Below the pieces are notes generated by a model. That model made no database searches. It saw only the letters and a list, made by a program, of their open reading frames with translations, and was not told where the DNA came from. A stretch of 21,515 nt of DNA, taken from positions 1-21,515 of the forward strand of contig JBCBIX010000043.1 of the NCBI GenBank assembly GCA_038523965.1, written 5' to 3'. This DNA comes from JAJRXG01 sp038523965 (GTDB taxonomy: Bacteria; Bacteroidota; Bacteroidia; Chitinophagales; Saprospiraceae). Shown piece after piece: positions 6,624-14,447 of this stretch. The stretch's first letter is position 1. Each line of letters begins with the position of its first letter. A program made the position numbers and the translations under genes.

Positions 6624-8171
6624 ATGATCGATCTGCTCATTGTCCTGCTCTACTTTGCCGTGATCTTCTTCATGGCGCTTCGTGGTAGATCTAAAGGTGA
6701 ACCAACAGCGGAGGAGTATTTTCTGAGTAATCGTAACCTAAGTTGGTCTTCCATTGCATTGTCCACCATCGCCACCAATGTCCAGGGCTACCAATTTTTA
6801 GGAATGATGGGGTCGGCATATCTGTATGGTCTTGCTCAGGCAAGCCTGGAGATCAATGCCATGCAAGGCATCCTCATGGCGGCATTCATCTTCGTTCCGA
6901 TGTATCTGAGAGAACGAATCATCACGATCACTCAATTCATTCGCGCTCGCATGGGATGGCGAGTAGCACTGGCCTACACAGGGGCAAATATTTTGCTCTT
7001 CTCGACGATCACCCTTGGTGCGGCCCTTTTCTGGGGAGCCTATGCGGCCGAATTGGTTTTCGCGGACTATCTATCAGTGATTCATGAGGACCGATTGGTG
7101 AGAGTATCGATCCTCATTGTCGTCTTAGGTGTATTCAGCGCAGTCTATACCTATCTCGGAGGTCTGGCAGCTGTGGTGAAGACAGACATCGTACAGTTTT
7201 CGATTCTTTTCATCGGCGGCATCGTGATCCTGTTCGTATCTGTACATCATCTCGGAGGTTGGAGTGATCTATACGCCATCACGGGAGAGAAGATGCATCT
7301 GCATTTGCCAGTTGACCATGATACACTTCCCTGGACTCATGTGTTCGGTCTGTTTCTTCTGAATATCAATTACTGGTGCGCTAATCAGACTGTGATCCAG
7401 CGATCACTGGCTGCACGTAGTCTTCGCCAGGCACAATTGGGCTTGATGGCTGGGGGGATCATGAAGTACTTCATGGCAGTCATCATCGTAGTTCCAGGAA
7501 TTGCCCTGTACGGTATACTCAGGGATCAAGGCGGATTAGATGATCCAGATATGGCATTCCCATACCTCGTCTCAACATATCTTCCGGTAGGAATCAAAGG
7601 ACTCATACTCTGTGCATTGTTCGCATCATTGATGAGCACTGTAGACAGTACATTCAACTCTTTGGCCACACTTTGGTCGATTGACATTTACAAACAATAT
7701 CTCAATCCAGGGGCCACCGATAACGAGGTCGTAAATGCGGGGAGGCGCATGATACTTGTCACACTTGGTACTGGGGTTACGATGGGTTTGGTGTTGCTCT
7801 ATCTAAAGTTCAATAATCCAGAGGCAGCATTCACACATACTCTAAACGAACTTCGCTATTACATCAATTGTGGCATCGTGGTCACGATCTGTGGTGCCGC
7901 GTTTTTAGTTGCCCCTAATCATCGTATTGCATTGTTGGCATTTGTTGTAACCATACCACTTCATCTTTTGATCATCGGCATATTCCCAGAAATGAACTAC
8001 TTCGTTCGGGCAATGTGGGTCATACTAATCGCCCTATTTTTTCTGACGTTGGGAAGTCGATCCAAATGGAATAGTTGGAATCAGCTCTTCCATTATGAGG
8101 ATCAGGTGATCAGACGCCTTGGGATGGTCTTTTTGTTGTCGTTAGGAGCACTTCATGTGATCTTCCATTGA
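6624..8171 (+). CDS. SGLT-like sodium:solute symporter (SSS family)
   Basis: This is a roughly 515-residue polytopic protein starting MIDLLIVLLYFAVIFFMAL, with many hydrophobic segments consistent with the 13-14 helices of the SSS/SLC5 family. Diagnostic parts are the early EEYFLSNRNLSW and STIATNVQGYQFLG region, an internal YTYLGGLAAVVKTDIVQ segment, the sugar-cotransporter-like INYWCANQTVIQRSLAARSL stretch, and ASLMSTVDSTFNSLATL. It imports a solute with Na+. The NYWCANQ...QRSLAA pattern resembles vSGLT-type sugar carriers, but the substrate is not certain. The frame is open upstream to 6498, which would overlap the kinase gene heavily. ATG 6624 puts the first membrane helix at the N-terminus as usual; ATG 6591 is a less likely alternative. 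A run of eight T follows the stop. Confidence 0.86.
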   Translation: MIDLLIVLLYFAVIFFMALRGRSKGEPTAEEYFLSNRNLSWSSIALSTIATNVQGYQFLGMMGSAYLYGLAQASLEINAMQGILMAAFIFVPMYLRERIITITQFIRARMGWRVALAYTGANILLFSTITLGAALFWGAYAAELVFADYLSVIHEDRLVRVSILIVVLGVFSAVYTYLGGLAAVVKTDIVQFSILFIGGIVILFVSVHHLGGWSDLYAITGEKMHLHLPVDHDTLPWTHVFGLFLLNINYWCANQTVIQRSLAARSLRQAQLGLMAGGIMKYFMAVIIVVPGIALYGILRDQGGLDDPDMAFPYLVSTYLPVGIKGLILCALFASLMSTVDSTFNSLATLWSIDIYKQYLNPGATDNEVVNAGRRMILVTLGTGVTMGLVLLYLKFNNPEAAFTHTLNELRYYINCGIVVTICGAAFLVAPNHRIALLAFVVTIPLHLLIIGIFPEMNYFVRAMWVILIALFFLTLGSRSKWNSWNQLFHYEDQVIRRLGMVFLLSLGALHVIFH

Positions 8172-8217
8172 GTTTTTTTTAATTCGATCAAATCAATATT
8201 CGGATTTGGCAAGCTAC

Positions 8218-8294
8218 ATGTGCTTAATAATTGTCAAAGGCGGGATACGCCAAACAAGATTTTGCTCGAACAAATTGAATTGGTCTAAGCACAT
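8218..8294 (+). promoter_or_regulatory. Possible three-way-junction RNA fold upstream of gapA
   Basis: ATGTGCTTA at 8218-8226 is a perfect 9-bp complement of TAAGCACAT at 8286-8294. The enclosed 59 bases can form at least two small hairpins: GGCG/CGCC (8239-8242 and 8248-8251, loop GGATA) and TTTG/CAAA (8261-8264 and 8271-8274). Together they would make a branched fold ending about 124 bases before the gapA ATG. It matches no riboswitch class I can name. Whether it is transcribed as part of the gapA leader is unknown. Confidence 0.33.
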
Positions 8295-8341
8295 ATTTTC
8301 ATCGGTGTAACGGTGATTACGATATCATTAATTCTATGCCT

Positions 8342-8395
8342 TTTGATGGATAGGACGTGGCATTTTTTACGGTAATTCGCTGTGCATCCATCAAA
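8342..8395. repeat. 10-bp perfect inverted repeat before gapA
   Basis: TTTGATGGAT at 8342-8351 and ATCCATCAAA at 8386-8395 are perfect reverse complements separated by 34 bp. The right arm ends 23 bp before the gapA ATG. This could be a leader hairpin or a paired binding site for a regulator; the sequence alone does not choose. Confidence 0.45.
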
Positions 8396-8418
8396 TCACC
8401 TATCTAAAACAACGCACC

Positions 8419-9417
8419 ATGGGAAAGAAAATCGCAATTAACGGGTTTGGTCGAATCGGCCGACTAACTTTCAGAAACCTTCTGCAGAAAGAGGATATCG
8501 AAGTCGTTGCTATCAATGATCTCACAGACAATGCCACTTTAGCTCATCTCCTCAAGTATGACAGTGCTCATGGCAAATTCGATGGAACTGTAGAATCAAC
8601 CGATGACGCCCTCATCGTGAATGGTAAATCGATCCAGGCTACAGCTGAACGCGATCCAAGCAAACTAAATCATGGAGACCTCGGAGTGGATCTTGTATTA
8701 GAATGTACAGGAATATTCCGAACCACCGAAAAAGCTGGCCTACACCTTCAGGCTGGGGCTAAAGACGTGCTTATCTCCGCACCTGCTAAAAGTGATGGTG
8801 TCCAGACCATCGTACTCGGTGTGAATGATCACGAATTGGATCGTAGCAACCATGTCTTTTCCAATGCTTCCTGTACGACCAATTGCCTCGCACCAGTCAT
8901 GAAGATCTTAGATGACAACTATGGGGTGAACTTGGGCTCCATGACAACCATCCACGCCTACACAGCGGATCAACGCATCCAGGATGCTCCACACAGTGAC
9001 TTAAGACGCGCACGCGCTGCAGCTTACAACATCGTTCCTACCAGCACTGGAGCAGCTAAGGCCGTAGGAAAGGTCGTGCCTTCAGTAGATGGAAAGCTAT
9101 TTGCAATCGCAGTCCGTGTCCCTGTAGTCACTGGATCTATGATCGAGGTTAATGTCCGTCTGGATAAGCCTGTCACCGTCGATGGTGTGAACGCCAAATT
9201 CAAGGAGTATGCCGAGGGTGCAATGTCAGGTATCTTGGAGTATGCTACGGATCCATTAGTGTCAAGTGACATTGTTCGCAACCCACACTCATCCATTTTT
9301 GACTCGCTCATGACCTCTGTCAAAGACGACATGCTAAAGGTGGTAAGTTGGTATGATAACGAGGCCGGTTATTCTGCACGATTGGCTGATTTGGCCGAGC
9401 GCATCGTCCAGGGTTAA
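8419..9417 (+). CDS. gapA: Glyceraldehyde-3-phosphate dehydrogenase (type I)
   Basis: The 332-residue cytosolic enzyme oxidises and phosphorylates glyceraldehyde 3-phosphate to 1,3-bisphosphoglycerate with NAD. It starts with the Rossmann motif INGFGRIGR (7-15). Asp34 follows the second strand, which suggests NAD rather than NADP. The catalytic site SNASCTTNCLAP has Cys152, and His179 lies in TTIHAYTADQ. Substrate-binding PTSTGAAKAVGKV and the C-terminal WYDNEAGYS are present. Length is normal for the family, and the ATG follows 247 bp of non-coding sequence with strong inverted repeats. pgk begins 17 bp downstream, so the next product in the pathway is handled by the cotranscribed gene. Confidence 0.98.
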   Translation: MGKKIAINGFGRIGRLTFRNLLQKEDIEVVAINDLTDNATLAHLLKYDSAHGKFDGTVESTDDALIVNGKSIQATAERDPSKLNHGDLGVDLVLECTGIFRTTEKAGLHLQAGAKDVLISAPAKSDGVQTIVLGVNDHELDRSNHVFSNASCTTNCLAPVMKILDDNYGVNLGSMTTIHAYTADQRIQDAPHSDLRRARAAAYNIVPTSTGAAKAVGKVVPSVDGKLFAIAVRVPVVTGSMIEVNVRLDKPVTVDGVNAKFKEYAEGAMSGILEYATDPLVSSDIVRNPHSSIFDSLMTSVKDDMLKVVSWYDNEAGYSARLADLAERIVQG

Positions 9418-9434
9418 TCCTCAAAGCACAGATC

Positions 9435-10637
9435 ATGAAAATCAATGTAGCAGGTAAACGAGCCTTGGTCCGGGTAGACTTTAATGTTCCTCTGAACAAA
9501 AAGCATGAGATCACGGACGATACCAGAATGAGCAAGGCTCTACCAACAATAAATAAGTTGTTGGACGAAGGCGCGTCAGTCGTACTCATGTCACACCTCG
9601 GAAGACCTCAGAAGAAGCTCATGGAGGACGGATCAATAGATGTGAAAAAATTCACTTTGCGGCACATCGCTCCACATCTAAGTAATCTTCTCGATAGACC
9701 TGTGAAGTTCGCTGATTCCTGCATTGGCGAAGAGGTGGTCATGAAGGCACGAGCTCTACAGTCGGGTGAGGTGCTACTGGTCGAGAACACGCGATTTCAC
9801 AAAGGAGAAGCGAAAGGAGACTCAGAGTTTGCTGCCGAACTGTCTAAGCTGGGAGAAGTGTATATCAATGATGCTTTTGGCACCGCACACCGGGCCCACG
9901 CCAGCACTACGGTAGTAGCTGACTCATTTGATGCCTCCAGCAAAGATTTTGGGCTGCTTATGGCAGCCGAAGTTGAGAATGCTAATAAGGTCTTGCATAA
10001 CCCAGATCGACCGCTCGTCGCCATCACAGGAGGAGCCAAGGTCTCTGATAAGCTTCTTCTTCTCGAAAAACTGATTGACTTTGCGGATACGGTCATCATC
10101 GGTGGAGGTATGGCCTATACCTTCTTCAAGGCACAGGGTGGAAGTATCGGGGATAGCATCTGCGAGGATGATAAGCTTGACTTGGCAATCCAACTGATGG
10201 AGATGGCCAAACAAAAAAACACTACACTGCTGCTGCCGACAGACAATATTGCTGCAGACAAGTTTAGCAATGACGCCAATCGCCAGACGGTAGATAGTAT
10301 GTCTATCCCAGATGGCTGGGAAGGCCTTGACATCGGCCCCAAGAGTGTGGAGCTCTTCTCATCGGCTATCAAAGGTGCCAAGACTATCATATGGAATGGC
10401 CCGATGGGTGTGTTTGAGTTTGACAATTTTGCTGCAGGAACCAACGCAATCGCCCAGGCCGTAGCAGATTCCACCGCCGCTGGTGCGTTTTCGTTGATAG
10501 GTGGCGGTGATAGTGTTGCTGCGATCACCAAGAATGGTCTTGATGATCAAGTAAGTCATGTATCCACCGGAGGTGGAGCCATGCTGGAATATCTCGAAGG
10601 AAAAAAACTACCCGGGATACAGGCGATTACTGGTTAG
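9435..10637 (+). CDS. pgk: Phosphoglycerate kinase
   Basis: The 400-residue two-domain cytosolic enzyme transfers the acyl phosphate of 1,3-bisphosphoglycerate to ADP, making ATP. Visible are RVDFNVPL (13-20), the substrate-binding DDTRMSKALPTI and SHLGRP motifs, GGAKVSDKLLLLEKL, GGGMAYTFFKAQG, GPKSVELF, WNGPMGVFE, and the nucleotide-binding GGGDSVAAI (356-364) followed by HVSTGGGAMLEYLEGKKLPG. Length and start fit the family. It follows gapA by 17 bp in a gapA-pgk operon, the usual arrangement for lower glycolysis. No frameshift or missing residue was seen. Confidence 0.98.
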   Translation: MKINVAGKRALVRVDFNVPLNKKHEITDDTRMSKALPTINKLLDEGASVVLMSHLGRPQKKLMEDGSIDVKKFTLRHIAPHLSNLLDRPVKFADSCIGEEVVMKARALQSGEVLLVENTRFHKGEAKGDSEFAAELSKLGEVYINDAFGTAHRAHASTTVVADSFDASSKDFGLLMAAEVENANKVLHNPDRPLVAITGGAKVSDKLLLLEKLIDFADTVIIGGGMAYTFFKAQGGSIGDSICEDDKLDLAIQLMEMAKQKNTTLLLPTDNIAADKFSNDANRQTVDSMSIPDGWEGLDIGPKSVELFSSAIKGAKTIIWNGPMGVFEFDNFAAGTNAIAQAVADSTAAGAFSLIGGGDSVAAITKNGLDDQVSHVSTGGGAMLEYLEGKKLPGIQAITG

Positions 10638-10687
10638 GTCCTGCTAACGATATCCTAATTTGAACTAACAGTCCTCATCTACGTCAT

Positions 10688-10708
10688 CTAAGAAGTAACT
10701 TAGGAGGG
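10688..10708 (+). promoter_or_regulatory. Strong SD-like site with overlapping hairpin
   Basis: AGGAGGG at 10702-10708 stands just before the ATG at 10711, in a window where most genes have A-rich starts without such a site. CTAAG (10688-10692) and CTTAG (10699-10703) could pair around a 6-nt loop and partly cover it. The 2-bp spacing to the ATG is shorter than ideal. Confidence 0.35.
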
Positions 10709-10710
10709 CT

Positions 10711-11535
10711 ATGAGGACTTTTCGACTCTCCCTACTTCCGATACTGCTGGTTATTTCAGCAGCGTTAATCTGTACGGGAGTTCTCGATATCGGATATCTG
10801 TACATCAAGTCCTATGAGATGAAATGGACAGATTACAGTACCAATTGGCATCCACGAGAGAACGACTATTTCACAGCTGGAGAATATGTGACTAACCATC
10901 TGAATTATGAGGATGGTGTATTCGGCTTCCTCCCTGATTACCATAAACTTCTGAAAGAAGATCTACGCTCAGTCTCTGATGGGCGGCCCGATGTGGATGA
11001 CATTGATCCAATAGAGCTAACGATCGCTACTGGCGACTACAGAGTTCAACTCTGTCTACAAGAGAAGAAGATCACATTCTACGATTCTACCCTGTTCAAA
11101 AAAGTCGTTCACTTGGATATCATGGGCTCCTATGAGTTATATGATGAGGACATGTGTGAACTCTTGTACATCAAAGAAGGACGCACATTCAGAATACGAG
11201 ATAGTCTTGTCATGCGAGGATATGCTGATCCAAGACTGATCCACAACAAAATCGATGAGATCTGGCTATCACAGATTAGTGATCGCGCACCTGAGCTGGT
11301 CGATGAGTTCGAAATCCCATACAAGCGACGCCTCCTCGAAAAGGACCTAATGGCATGGATGCTCTACTCACGAATTACTTCTGGGAACATGACCGAATCC
11401 TTCTATTTCCTTCCTCTCCAAGCTAAGCAGCTGTTCTGGGAATTTCGACGCGCCTATAACAATGGATCTCCGACTTATGGATGGTGGAAAGATCCGAAGT
11501 ATCAGCAGGCCGTATATGGTCAAAAGCGGTCTTAA
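10711..11535 (+). CDS. Hypothetical secreted or membrane-anchored protein (274 aa)
   Basis: I do not recognise this gene. The product starts with MRTFRLSLLPILLVISAALICTGV, a signal peptide or N-terminal anchor at about 7-30, followed by a soluble acidic and aromatic-rich region without obvious repeats. The C-terminal part (LMAWMLYSRITSGNMTESFYFLP...FWEFRRAYNNGSPTYGWWKDPKY) is rich in Trp, Phe and Tyr. Two cysteines (CLQEKK and DEDMCELLY) lie in the middle third. An AGGAGGG at 10702-10708 sits very close (2 bp) to the ATG, and a small inverted repeat CTAAG/CTTAG (10688-10692, 10699-10703) overlaps it. It lies 73 bp after pgk on the same strand and could be read through from it. It converges with aroE. 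Confidence 0.75.
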   Translation: MRTFRLSLLPILLVISAALICTGVLDIGYLYIKSYEMKWTDYSTNWHPRENDYFTAGEYVTNHLNYEDGVFGFLPDYHKLLKEDLRSVSDGRPDVDDIDPIELTIATGDYRVQLCLQEKKITFYDSTLFKKVVHLDIMGSYELYDEDMCELLYIKEGRTFRIRDSLVMRGYADPRLIHNKIDEIWLSQISDRAPELVDEFEIPYKRRLLEKDLMAWMLYSRITSGNMTESFYFLPLQAKQLFWEFRRAYNNGSPTYGWWKDPKYQQAVYGQKRS

Positions 11536-11583
11536 TCACTTAGGACCTCAGATCGGACAGAACTTGGCCTTACCCTGCTACAC

Positions 11584-12303
11584 TCACGAATTCCAAATCT
11601 CCCAAGAGCGCTCTGCCTGAAGTGTTAGCATATCGTAACCATTTTTTACGGTAGCACCGACTTCTGCTCCTTTCTGGAGAAATAGTGTCACTGATGGATT
11701 GTAGACCAGATCAAAAAGAATGTTTTGCTCAGTCAAGGCTTCATATGGTAATTCAGGACAGGAATCCACCTGTGGGCTCATGCCAAGCGGAGTAGTATTG
11801 ATCACTAAGGGATGAGTATTGAGGTGATCTGGAGTGATATCCTGGTAAAGTAAGTCCCCTTTTGATCTCGAAACTTTTAGAAATGGGATTCGTAACTCAT
11901 TCAAGACATACCATACAGCCTTAGCAGCTCCACCGGTGCCAAGCACCAATGCCCCCGATGGTGGTTTACCCCAACAACTTTCGAGAGAAACTCTGAATCC
12001 ATACACATCGCTGTTGTGACCTGTACTACGCCCCCCACGCAAGTCAATAACATTGACAGCTCCTATAGCCTTGGCAGCTGGCGTAAGTTCATCGAGAAAA
12101 GGAATGACCTTCTCCTTGTATGGAATCGTAACATTCAATCCCTGTAAATCATCCTTTAGAAGGTCACAGAACGTGGATATCTCTTCGAGTGGGTACAAGT
12201 CATACCGTGCGTCATCGATACCCTCTCGTTCGAATCGTGCCGCGAAGTATCCTGGACTGAAGGAATGGGACAAGGGATAGCCGATTAAACCAAATTTTCT
12301 CAT
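11584..12303 (-). CDS. aroE: Shikimate dehydrogenase
   Basis: The 239-residue cytosolic enzyme reduces 3-dehydroshikimate to shikimate with NADPH in the aromatic amino acid pathway. The shikimate-binding SHSFSP (12-17), catalytic Lys63 in NVTIPYKEKV, Asn84 in GAVNV, Asp99 in HNSDVYGF and the nucleotide-binding GTGGAAKAV (122-130) are all present. NTTPLGM and the C-terminal NGYDMLTLQAERSWEIW are also typical. The length fits the short AroE form common in Bacteroidota (usual bacterial enzymes are about 270 aa). It stands alone, converging with the upstream hypothetical gene (48 bp apart) and diverging from the DUF4212 gene (81 bp apart). Confidence 0.96.
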   Translation of the reverse strand: MRKFGLIGYPLSHSFSPGYFAARFEREGIDDARYDLYPLEEISTFCDLLKDDLQGLNVTIPYKEKVIPFLDELTPAAKAIGAVNVIDLRGGRSTGHNSDVYGFRVSLESCWGKPPSGALVLGTGGAAKAVWYVLNELRIPFLKVSRSKGDLLYQDITPDHLNTHPLVINTTPLGMSPQVDSCPELPYEALTEQNILFDLVYNPSVTLFLQKGAEVGATVKNGYDMLTLQAERSWEIWNS

Positions 12304-12384
12304 GGCCGCAAAATATGATCGACCTTGATAAATTCAAGTGTTGACAGTGTAGCTATATTACTCTGTAAGAAGATCGTTTGAACT

Positions 12385-12642
12385 ATGAGTGAGCCTTCTC
12401 CAGCGTCCTACTGGAAACAAAATCTGTGTTATCTGGGCATCCTGCTCACTGTTTGGTTTGTAGTCTCCTTCGGCCTTGGGATCCTTGGTGTCGATGCGAT
12501 GAACGAGTTTAGGATTGGAGGATTCCCTTTGGGCTTTTGGTTCGCTCAACAAGGGTCGATTTATGTCTTTGTGATTCTCATCTTCATCTATGTACGATGG
12601 ATGAACCGATTGGACCGAATCCACCAAGTACAGGAGGACTGA
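12385..12642 (+). CDS. DUF4212 small subunit of sodium:solute symporter
   Basis: The 85-residue membrane protein has two hydrophobic helices (about 14-34 and 55-69), with the conserved FRIGGFPLGFWFAQQGSIYVFVILIFIY block and a final MNRLDR motif. This matches DUF4212, the small partner subunit encoded just before VC_2705-type symporters. The partner gene starts 1 bp after its stop. An AGGAGG (12632-12637) inside its last codons serves the next gene, so the two are translationally linked. Its exact role in transport is not established; a structural or regulatory partner is likely. Confidence 0.93.
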   Translation: MSEPSPASYWKQNLCYLGILLTVWFVVSFGLGILGVDAMNEFRIGGFPLGFWFAQQGSIYVFVILIFIYVRWMNRLDRIHQVQED

Positions 12643-12643
12643 G

Positions 12644-14389
12644 ATGACAGTACAGACATGGACATTCATGATCGTGGGCATCACTTTTGCCCTCTACATC
12701 GGCATCGCCATCTGGTCAAGAGCTGGATCTACTAAGGACTTCTACGTAGCTGGAGGTGGTGTTCATCCATTGGTTAATGGTATGGCAACAGCTGCTGACT
12801 GGATGAGTGCTGCTTCGTTCATTTCAATGGCGGGATTGATCTCCTTCATGGGCTATGACGGAGCGGTCTATCTGATGGGCTGGACTGGCGGTTATGTTCT
12901 GTTGGCGCTGCTTCTCGCCCCCTATCTACGCAAGTTCGGGAAGTTCACGGTACCCGATTTCATTGGAGATCGATACTACTCGAATACTGCGCGAACAGTG
13001 GCCGTGGTATGTGCGCTCTTAGTCTCTTTCACCTACGTCGCGGGCCAGATGCGCGGTGTTGGAGTAGTCTTCTCCAGGTTTCTGGAGGTACCAGTGAATC
13101 AGGGAGTGTTGATCGGCATGGCGGTAGTATTCTTTTACGCTGTACTTGGTGGGATGAAAGGTATAACCTACACACAGGTAGCTCAGTATTGCGTCTTGAT
13201 TTTTGCATTCATGGTTCCTGCCATTTTTATCTCGATCCAACTCGTGGATCATCCGATACCACAACTTGGTTTTGGTGGACGTCTGGAGGATGGAACTTAC
13301 CTTCTGGACAAGCTAAATGGACTTCACCAAGAACTTGGCTTTGCAGCCTACACAGACAGTGTAAAATCACGTGCCGATGTGTTTTGTATCACTGCAGCAC
13401 TTATGCTTGGCACGGCTGGCCTACCACATGTTATAGTCAGATTCTTTACCGTGCCAAGGGTACGTGATGCTCGAATCTCCGCAGGTTATGCGTTGTTATT
13501 TATCGCGATCCTCTACACCACCGCACCTGCCATCGCCGCATTTGCCAGAACGAATTTGATCACCACAGTGAATAATCAACCCTATGCATCGATGCCAGAG
13601 TGGTTTGACAATTGGGAACAAACAGGTTTGCTCACTTATGAGGACAAGAACGGTGACGGACTAATCCAGTATTATAATGACCAAAATGAAGACTTCATTT
13701 CTGAGGCCAATAGCCATGGTTGGAGTGGGAATGAGCTCACCATCGACAAGGATATCATGGTACTCGCTAACCCTGAGATTGCACGTCTCCCGGCCTGGGT
13801 AATCGCATTAGTTGCTGCTGGAGGGTTGGCGGCAGCGCTATCAACGGCAGCAGGTTTATTACTGGTCATCTCGGCATCGATATCTCATGATCTACTGAAA
13901 AAGCAACTTCTGCCTCACCTCAGCGATCGTCAGGAATTGCTATCAGCTCGTCTGGCCGCAGCTGTTAGTGTCGGTGTCGCTGGGTACTTTGGCATCAATC
14001 CGCCTGATTTTGTTGCCGCCGTTGTAGCCTTGGCATTTGGATTGGCAGCCTCGTCATTTTTTCCTGCTATCGTCTTAGGGATCTTTGATCGACACATGAA
14101 CATGAAAGGTGCTGTCAGCGGTATGATTTTCGGAATCGCCTTGATGCTATTCTATATTCTTAAGTTCAAGTTTGGCGTCTTCGACGGGGGGATGAATGCG
14201 GTGCCATCTTTGCGCAGCAACTGGTGGTTAGGCATTAGTCCAGAAGGGTTTGGCACGATTGCTATGCTGGCCAATCTCGTCGTAGCAGTTTGTGTTTCAC
14301 GAGCTACAGCACCACCACCTGATAATATCAAAGTATTAGTTGAAAACATTCGCATACCTCGAGGAGCGGGTGCAGCTACTAAGCATTAA
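12644..14389 (+). CDS. Sodium:solute symporter, VC_2705 subfamily (acetate-type carrier)
   Basis: The 581-residue polytopic membrane protein belongs to the SSS family near ActP-type acetate carriers. It has FYVAGGGVHPLVNGMATAADWMSAASFI near the start, YVAGQMRGVGVVFSRFLEVP, GMKGITYTQVAQY, LPHVIVRFFTVP, and AAGGLAAALSTAAGLLLVISASISHDLLKK. An extramembrane loop (about 320-370) carries an EF-hand-like DKNGDGLIQYYN at residues 334-345. It is preceded by the DUF4212 subunit at 1 bp and followed after 58 bp by acetyl-CoA synthetase, which supports acetate or a related short monocarboxylate as substrate. The start is set by AGGAGG six bases upstream. The protein is full length. Confidence 0.93.
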   Translation: MTVQTWTFMIVGITFALYIGIAIWSRAGSTKDFYVAGGGVHPLVNGMATAADWMSAASFISMAGLISFMGYDGAVYLMGWTGGYVLLALLLAPYLRKFGKFTVPDFIGDRYYSNTARTVAVVCALLVSFTYVAGQMRGVGVVFSRFLEVPVNQGVLIGMAVVFFYAVLGGMKGITYTQVAQYCVLIFAFMVPAIFISIQLVDHPIPQLGFGGRLEDGTYLLDKLNGLHQELGFAAYTDSVKSRADVFCITAALMLGTAGLPHVIVRFFTVPRVRDARISAGYALLFIAILYTTAPAIAAFARTNLITTVNNQPYASMPEWFDNWEQTGLLTYEDKNGDGLIQYYNDQNEDFISEANSHGWSGNELTIDKDIMVLANPEIARLPAWVIALVAAGGLAAALSTAAGLLLVISASISHDLLKKQLLPHLSDRQELLSARLAAAVSVGVAGYFGINPPDFVAAVVALAFGLAASSFFPAIVLGIFDRHMNMKGAVSGMIFGIALMLFYILKFKFGVFDGGMNAVPSLRSNWWLGISPEGFGTIAMLANLVVAVCVSRATAPPPDNIKVLVENIRIPRGAGAATKH

Positions 14390-14447
14390 TTACAGTATTC
14401 ATTGACTATAACAATCGATAACTTCATCAGAAACCATCCTCATTGAT

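Larger units (their letters stand above)
8172..8418 (+). other. Structured intergenic leader region upstream of gapA
   Basis: This 247-bp gap begins with a T-rich run after the symporter stop and holds two distinct inverted-repeat structures (8218-8294 and 8342-8395), listed separately. A TTG (8275-8277) followed 16 bp later by TATTTTCA (8294-8301) is a poor match to a Bacteroidota promoter. No convincing TAnnTTTG box was found. The sequence before the gapA ATG (AACAACGCACC) lacks a Shine-Dalgarno site. Confidence 0.45.

Noticed and set aside
8172..8182. Run of eight T after the symporter stop as an intrinsic terminator
   Set aside because: I found no convincing GC-rich stem immediately before it, so a terminator call is not supported.
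12340..12362. TTGACA followed by TATATT before the DUF4212 gene as a sigma70-type promoter
   Set aside because: The spacing is only about 7 bp, far short of 16-18 bp, and Bacteroidota use a different consensus.
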